Origin: CAYGKP01 sp964350605
GTDB lineage: Bacteria; Bacteroidota; Bacteroidia; Cytophagales; JAAEPT01
Length of the DNA: 9,866 bases
Reading direction: 5' to 3'
NCBI GenBank assembly: GCA_964350605.1
Contig: CAYGKP010000082.1
Coordinates: forward strand, 1-9,866
Part shown: positions 6,147 through 9,866 of the stretch, in pieces
How positions within the stretch are numbered: position 1 is the stretch's first letter
Layout: each line of letters starts with the position of its first letter
Position numbers and translations under genes: made by a program
The notes under the pieces: model-generated
What the model was told of the DNA's origin: nothing
Databases searched by the model: none
The model's input: the letters and a program-made list of their open reading frames with translations, nothing else

Positions 6147-6839
6147 GTGAGCGATTCTCGTCCCCCCGCCAGCCTGGTCCTTGTGCCCACCCCCATCGGC
6201 AACCTGGGCGACGTGACGATGCGCGCCTTGGAGGTCCTGCGCACGGTCGACGGGGTGTTGGCCGAGGACACGCGCACGTCGGGCCGCTTGCTCGCGCACT
6301 ACGAAATCAAGACCCAGCTGATCCCGTATCACGCGCACAACGAACACAAAGTGACCGATCGCTTGGTCGAGGAAATGAAAGGCGGCAAGCACTATGCCTT
6401 GGTGACCGATGCGGGTTCGCCGGGCATTTCCGACCCCGGCTTTTTGTTGACCCGCGCCGCGCTGCAAGCCGATCTATCGGTCGAGGCCTTGCCCGGAGCG
6501 ACGGCCTTTGTTCCCGCACTGACGGCTTCGGGCCTGCCCGCTGACCGGTTCGTGTTCGAGGGCTTTTTGCCCGTCAAAAAGGGCCGCCAAACGCGCTTGA
6601 AGTTTTTGGCTCCCGAGGAGCGGACGATGATTTTCTATGAGTCGCCGCACCGCATCCGCCGCACGCTGGAGGACCTTTCGGGCGTGATGGGCGCAGGGCG
6701 ACCCGCCGCCATCGGGCGCGAGCTGACCAAGCTGCACGAAGAGATGGTTCGTGGCACGCTTGAAGAACTGATTGCCTACTTTGCACAACGGGAACCCCGT
6801 GGAGAATTCGTCCTCATCGTCGCCGGCGCAGATGCCTAA
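6147..6839 (+). CDS. rsmI: 16S rRNA (cytidine(1402)-2'-O)-methyltransferase
   Basis: The product (230 residues from GTG 6147) is RsmI, which uses S-adenosylmethionine to 2'-O-methylate C1402 in the decoding centre of 16S rRNA, a position also N4-methylated by RsmH. The TP-methylase fold is shown by LVPTPIGNLGDVTMRALEVL (12-31), AEDTRTSGRLL (40-50), VTDAGSPGISDPG (86-98), EALPGATA (113-120), FYESPHRI (163-170), GRELTKLHEE (190-199) and RGEFVLIV (218-225). The length is normal for forms without the C-terminal extension. The start is uncertain: an in-frame TTG at 6120 would overlap the preceding gene by 11 bp and add nine unconserved residues, so GTG 6147 is preferred. The stop overlaps the lnt start by 8 bp, suggesting translational coupling. 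Confidence 0.95.
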   Translation: MSDSRPPASLVLVPTPIGNLGDVTMRALEVLRTVDGVLAEDTRTSGRLLAHYEIKTQLIPYHAHNEHKVTDRLVEEMKGGKHYALVTDAGSPGISDPGFLLTRAALQADLSVEALPGATAFVPALTASGLPADRFVFEGFLPVKKGRQTRLKFLAPEERTMIFYESPHRIRRTLEDLSGVMGAGRPAAIGRELTKLHEEMVRGTLEELIAYFAQREPRGEFVLIVAGADA

Positions 6840-8481
6840 GCACCGCCGCCATTTGATCGCCTTGGGGCTGGTCGGCCTCACGGCTTTGCTCTTGTTTTTG
6901 GCTTGGCCCCCCCAGATGCTCGGGGCACTCCTGCTGTTGGCCTTCGTGCCCTTCCTCTACCTGAGCGACTGGATCCAGCGCCCTCGGTTCAAGTACCCGG
7001 GCCTGGTGTTCTTCCTCTATGGCTACTTGATGATGGTCCTCTGGAACATCTTGTGCACCTGGTGGGTCTGGAACGCGTCACCCGGCGGCACGGTGGGCAT
7101 GATCCTGGCCAACAGCGTCATCATGCTGGCACCCTGGGGGCTCTATCGCTTCACCCAGAAATACAGCGGCCAACAACGCACTGCGGCTTTCGGCCTGATC
7201 GCCTACTGGCTGGCCTTCGAATACTTGCACCACAATTGGGACCTCTCGTGGCCTTGGCTCACGCTGGGCAACGGCTTCGCGTCATTGCCTGGCTGGGTTC
7301 AATGGTACGAGTACACGGGCGTGATGGGCGGCACTTTCTGGGTGCTGGGGGTGAACCTCTACCTGTTCCATGCCCTCAAGCAGGGCCTGCTTTTCGGTGC
7401 ACGTCGCAGCCCGCGCAGTGCGTTCTTTTTGCTCTGCTTGGTGTTCGTACCGATCAGTCTTTCGGGCTACCTGAACCACCATTTCCCCAAGCCCGACCCG
7501 AAGGCCGCTGTCGAGGTCGTCATCGTCCAACCGAACATCGACCCCTACACCGAAAAATTCGCGAACCGTGACGGCTTTGAAGGCTACGAGGCCCAGGTGA
7601 ACCGCATGCTGGCCCTGGCCCAGAAGGAAGTCACCACCGAAACCCGCCTGGTGGTCCTGCCCGAAACGGCGGTGCAGGGTAACAACCAAGAATCGCGTTT
7701 GGGCAACGAGTCGAACCGCTCCATCGGGGCCTTGACCCATTTTGCCCAGGCCTACTCGGACCTGATGATCGTCACGGGGATGGAGAGCTATGAAATCTTT
7801 GACAAGGCCAGCGCACCCGTGACAGCCCATCATTGGGGCGGCGGCGAATACTACCAAGGCTACAACGCGGGCTTGGCTCTGCGCGCCGATTCGACGATGC
7901 AGATTTACCACAAGTCGAAGCTGGTTCCCGGAGTCGAGGCGATGCCATTTCCCGCGCTTCTCGGCACGATGGATCTGTTGGATGTGGAAGGGCTAGGTAA
8001 CTACGGTCGCCAGCCCGAACGCGAGCTTTTCGTGGGGCCAGGAGGCGTCAAGGTCGCACCGATCATTTGCTACGAATCGGTCTTTGGCGAGTTTGTGAGT
8101 GGCTATACCCGCAAGGGTGCCAACCTGCTCTGCATCATCACCAACGACGGCTGGTGGGGCGATACCGACGGGTACAAACAACACCTTGCCTATGCCTCGT
8201 TGCGGGCCATCGAACAGCGGCGTTGGGTGGTCCGTTCAGCCAACACGGGGGTCAGCGCGATCATTGACCCGCAGGGTTATCCTTCGGCCAAGCTGGGCTT
8301 CTGGGAGCCCGGCGTACTCAGCGGAAAAGCCTACCTGCGCGAGGGCCTGACCTTCTACGCCCGCCAAGGTGACTACTTGGGCCGATTGGGCTACTTCCTG
8401 GCCCTCTTCATTCTGGTCTCTACGTTTGTCAAGCGCCGCACCCACCGCAAGGAATTCCGTCGAAAACGCAGCCAACCATGA
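6832..8481 (+). CDS. lnt: Apolipoprotein N-acyltransferase
   Basis: The 549-residue Lnt acylates the N-terminus of the lipidated cysteine in the last step of lipoprotein maturation, in the inner membrane with its active site facing the periplasm. Several hydrophobic spans fill residues 8-210, and a nitrilase-like domain occupies about 225-495. One more span (about 517-531) and a basic cytoplasmic tail (KRRTHRKEFRRKR) follow. The triad is present: Glu278 in VVLPETAVQGN, Lys361 in YHKSKLVPG and Cys413 in APIICYESVF. Glu369 in LVPGVE keeps the E. coli K335-E343 spacing. ITNDGWWGDTDG and RRWVVRSANTGVSAIIDPQG are further family blocks. E. coli Lnt has 512 residues, so the length is normal. The ATG at 6832 is preferred over one at 6772, deep inside rsmI, which adds a hydrophilic serine-rich stretch. 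It overlaps rsmI by 8 bp and the next gene by 4 bp. Confidence 0.96.
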   Translation: MPKHRRHLIALGLVGLTALLLFLAWPPQMLGALLLLAFVPFLYLSDWIQRPRFKYPGLVFFLYGYLMMVLWNILCTWWVWNASPGGTVGMILANSVIMLAPWGLYRFTQKYSGQQRTAAFGLIAYWLAFEYLHHNWDLSWPWLTLGNGFASLPGWVQWYEYTGVMGGTFWVLGVNLYLFHALKQGLLFGARRSPRSAFFLLCLVFVPISLSGYLNHHFPKPDPKAAVEVVIVQPNIDPYTEKFANRDGFEGYEAQVNRMLALAQKEVTTETRLVVLPETAVQGNNQESRLGNESNRSIGALTHFAQAYSDLMIVTGMESYEIFDKASAPVTAHHWGGGEYYQGYNAGLALRADSTMQIYHKSKLVPGVEAMPFPALLGTMDLLDVEGLGNYGRQPERELFVGPGGVKVAPIICYESVFGEFVSGYTRKGANLLCIITNDGWWGDTDGYKQHLAYASLRAIEQRRWVVRSANTGVSAIIDPQGYPSAKLGFWEPGVLSGKAYLREGLTFYARQGDYLGRLGYFLALFILVSTFVKRRTHRKEFRRKRSQP

Positions 8482-9272
8482 ACCACGAACAACTGACCCA
8501 TAAGACCGCCGCCTTGGCCCGCCAGGTGGGCGAATTTTTGCGCCAGGAACTGGTCAAGTTCGACCGCTCGGACATCGAAACGAAAAGCTCGGGCATCGAC
8601 CTGGTCTCGTACGTCGACCGGGAATGCGAACGGCGGTTGGTCGAGGGGCTGAAGGAGCTCCTGCCGACGGCGGGCTTTCTGGGCGAAGAGGGCACCGACA
8701 TTCCCGGCGACCACCGCTGGGTGATCGACCCCCTGGACGGCACCACCAACTTTCTGCATGGCCTTGCGCCTCATGCTGTTTCAATCGCGCTGGAAGCCCC
8801 TTCGGGCGAGCGGATCATCGGCGTGGTCCATGAGGCCGTAGCCAACGAAACGTTCTACGCCTGGAAAGGCGGCGGCGCCTACCTGGACGGCAAACGAATC
8901 CAAGTATCTGGCATGCAGCGTCTGGGGGACAGCCTGATCGCCACAGGGTTTCCCTACGAGGTGGAGGACCGCCTGCCCGAATACTTCGAGATTTTGACCA
9001 CCTTCCTGAAAGGCACCCACGGCCTGCGCCGCTTGGGGTCGGCGGCCTGCGACTTGTGCTACGTCGCCTGTGGGCGCATGGATGCCTACTTCGAGTTCAA
9101 CCTCAAGCCCTGGGATGTGGCCGGGGGTGAAGTGGTGGCCCGCGAGGCAGGCGGCACCGTCACCAACTTCGACGGCCAGGATGTCCCCATCGACGGTGGC
9201 TCCTTACTGGTCGCCACACCGGGGATTCATGCGGCCTGTCTGGAGGTGATTCACAGCTTCTGGAAGCGGTAG
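8478..9272 (+). CDS. Inositol-monophosphatase-family phosphatase (SuhB-like)
   Basis: The 264-residue protein is a Mg2+-dependent, lithium-sensitive-type sugar phosphatase. The metal-site residues are all visible: Glu70 and Glu71 in FLGEEG, Asp84, Asp87, Gly88 and Thr89 in WVIDPLDGTTNFLHG (81-95), and Asp213 in PWDVAGGEVVAREAGG (211-226). The early DLVSYVDRECER (41-52) is the usual substrate/metal-side motif. The length and motif spacing agree with SuhB and IMPA1. The exact substrate cannot be read from sequence: inositol-1-phosphate is the default, but other members act on histidinol phosphate, nucleotide bisphosphates or other sugar phosphates, and E. coli SuhB also acts in rRNA antitermination. 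Its ATG overlaps the lnt TGA (ATGA), so it is translationally coupled as the last gene of the operon. Confidence 0.93.
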   Translation: MNHEQLTHKTAALARQVGEFLRQELVKFDRSDIETKSSGIDLVSYVDRECERRLVEGLKELLPTAGFLGEEGTDIPGDHRWVIDPLDGTTNFLHGLAPHAVSIALEAPSGERIIGVVHEAVANETFYAWKGGGAYLDGKRIQVSGMQRLGDSLIATGFPYEVEDRLPEYFEILTTFLKGTHGLRRLGSAACDLCYVACGRMDAYFEFNLKPWDVAGGEVVAREAGGTVTNFDGQDVPIDGGSLLVATPGIHAACLEVIHSFWKR

Positions 9273-9305
9273 GACTAGTTCTGTACTAGTCTGTTGACTA
9301 GTCCT
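9271..9305. repeat. Triple ACTAGT inverted-repeat element between convergent genes
   Basis: AGGACTAGT (9271-9279) and ACTAGTCCT (9297-9305) are perfect 9-bp inverted arms, and a third ACTAGT (9285-9290), itself palindromic, sits in the middle. The three ACTAGT copies are spaced 11 and 12 bp apart, about one helical turn. The arms overlap the stop codons of both convergent genes (9270-9272 plus and 9298-9300 minus). The hairpin could act as a two-way transcript end, but there is no U-tract on either side, so this role is only a suggestion. Confidence 0.5.
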
Positions 9306-9582
9306 GGAAAAGCGCGAGGAACTTCTGGTTCAGCTCTTCGCTGGCCTCCGATAGTGAGAAGTTGGCACTCAGGTCTTCGACCTTTTCGCCCAGGATGCCG
9401 ATGCGCACTGTCGAGCCCTCTTTTTTGATTTCATCGACCAGCGGCGCGGCCTTCTCGTTGATCATGTCTTCGAGCGAGCCCTTGACCCGCTCGATGGAGG
9501 CGGCGTCCAAAATGCCGTCGAGTGCGTTGTTTAAATCAGTTACAGTTTGGCCTTCTTTCTCGGCCCAGAATTCAATATTCAT
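9298..9582 (-). CDS. Small acidic helical protein of unknown function
   Basis: I do not recognise this 94-residue protein. It begins MNIEFWAEKEGQ and has no signal peptide, membrane span or cysteine, so it is probably cytosolic. The sequence is acidic and looks largely alpha-helical, with leucine/isoleucine spaced in amphipathic patterns (DLNNALDGILDAASIERVKG, LSEASEELNQKFLALFQD) and one possible strand (STVRIGILG). This would suit a small helical bundle or a partner-binding protein. Evidence that it is real: a clean ATG-to-TAG frame, ordinary amino-acid composition, a noncoding AT-rich upstream gap, and a stop that fits neatly against the convergent phosphatase gene. The ATG at 9582 is the only sensible start. 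A 7-bp inverted repeat touches the start codon, described separately. Confidence 0.65.
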   Translation of the reverse strand: MNIEFWAEKEGQTVTDLNNALDGILDAASIERVKGSLEDMINEKAAPLVDEIKKEGSTVRIGILGEKVEDLSANFSLSEASEELNQKFLALFQD

Positions 9583-9607
9583 AGTTTAATCGTTTCAGGG
9601 TAAACTA
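9582..9607. promoter_or_regulatory. Inverted repeat at the start of the small acidic-protein gene
   Basis: TAGTTTA (9582-9588) and TAAACTA (9601-9607) are perfect 7-bp arms separated by 12 bp, in an otherwise AT-rich leader. The first arm touches the ATG of the small gene at 9582. It could be an operator or a leader hairpin that affects translation. No clear promoter hexamers are seen near it. AT-rich 7-bp repeats can arise by chance. Confidence 0.3.
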
Positions 9608-9682
9608 AAAAAATACCCGAGGAATGCCAGGAAACGGGCGATTCGTTGAGTCAGCCTTGCTCGGCTCATGGCCCCAACAAAC

Positions 9683-9708
9683 GAAGGCCACCCCTCGGGG
9701 TGGCCTTC
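9683..9708 (-). terminator. Hairpin terminator after the cysteine-rich gene
   Basis: GAAGGCCACCCC (9683-9694) and GGGGTGGCCTTC (9697-9708) are perfectly complementary over 12 bp with a minimal loop. On the minus strand it is followed by GTTTGTTGG, moderately T-rich, 21 bp past the stop of the cysteine-rich gene. On the plus strand it is followed by TCC only, so minus-strand use is more likely. Confidence 0.75.
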
Positions 9709-9729
9709 TCCAGTTAGACTACGAGAGTC

Positions 9730-9866
9730 TTACTTATGGCTGCTGCAGCAAGCCGAGCAGTTGCCACATCCGCCCTCGACCGAGCAGCTGTGCGTGCAAC
9801 CGGGTTGGCAGCCACCTTTCTCTGAGGTAGCGGCATTCACTGCGGCAAAACCGCCAACGCCGAGCC
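9730..9866 (-). CDS. Cysteine-rich small protein, partial, probably exported
   Basis: The minus-strand frame that reads in from the right edge gives 44 codons and ends at TAA (9732-9730). It begins LGVGGFAAVNAATSEKG, which looks like the end of a signal peptide cleaved near VNA/A. A dense cysteine region follows: GGCQPGCTHSCSVEGGCGNC and then SACCSSHK. Seven cysteines and two histidines in the last 26 residues suggest either a disulfide-rich secreted peptide or a metal-binding one. I do not recognise a family. The other two minus-strand frames are unlike proteins here: one stops early (TGA) and one is an arginine/leucine-rich shadow. The clean stop before a strong hairpin terminator supports a real gene. 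The N-terminus lies outside the window, so the total length and signal type are unknown. Confidence 0.6.
   Translation of the reverse strand, partial: LGVGGFAAVNAATSEKGGCQPGCTHSCSVEGGCGNCSACCSSHK

Noticed and set aside
9624..9830. Plus-strand open frame of 68 codons at the right end
   Set aside because: It runs through the 12-bp terminator hairpin and antisense to the cysteine-rich gene; its cysteines are incidental and its composition is not protein-like.
1..9866. Mobile element, CRISPR array, toxin-antitoxin or defence island
   Set aside because: I found no transposase, integrase, direct-repeat array, tRNA-linked attachment site or known defence domain; gene content and base composition look like core chromosome throughout.

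Overview
The window is GC-rich chromosomal DNA that reads like a member of the Bacteroidota. Three things point there. The pterin dehydratase is the very short 77-residue form that starts MWTEENNQL. The Crp/Fnr regulator ends in an 'LGITPQSLSRLRARL'-type helix-turn-helix. The lipoprotein and outer-membrane-protein families resemble ones I know mainly from that phylum, and the genes lack Shine-Dalgarno sites. I cannot place it more finely. Nothing indicates a phage, transposon, CRISPR array or other mobile island.

Layout from left to right. (1) The 3' end of aat, the leucyl/phenylalanyl-tRNA-protein transferase, on the plus strand up to 214, then about 240 bp of non-coding DNA. (2) A minus-strand lipoprotein gene (1488-454) with its own hairpin terminator at 375-403. 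(3) A minus-strand run that reads, in transcription order, Crp/Fnr-family regulator (5852-5274), small exported barrel-like protein (5187-4570), DUF4403-family lipoprotein (4527-3121) and creD (3078-1615), closed by a strong terminator at 1562-1593. (4) Divergent from this, a compact plus-strand operon of pterin-4a-carbinolamine dehydratase (5897-6130), rsmI (6147-6839), lnt (6832-8481) and an inositol-monophosphatase-family gene (8478-9272), with gaps or overlaps of at most 16 bp. (5) A convergent minus-strand small gene of unknown function (9582-9298). (6) At the right edge, the last 44 codons of a cysteine-rich, probably exported protein on the minus strand, followed by a strong hairpin at 9683-9708.

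Functionally the plus-strand operon is housekeeping: 16S rRNA methylation, lipoprotein N-acylation and a sugar-phosphate phosphatase. The minus-strand run is an envelope cluster made of two lipoproteins, an exported barrel-like protein and the multi-span membrane protein CreD, with a regulator at its head. Lnt across the divergent promoter would mature the lipoproteins, as it does all others in the cell.

The least explained signals are two perfect short palindromes, one in the 44-bp divergent promoter region and one just ahead of the barrel-protein gene. Others are a triple ACTAGT/inverted-repeat element spanning two convergent stop codons and the cysteine-rich partial gene at the edge. I do not see a clearly new multi-gene system; the window is mostly ordinary core genome.
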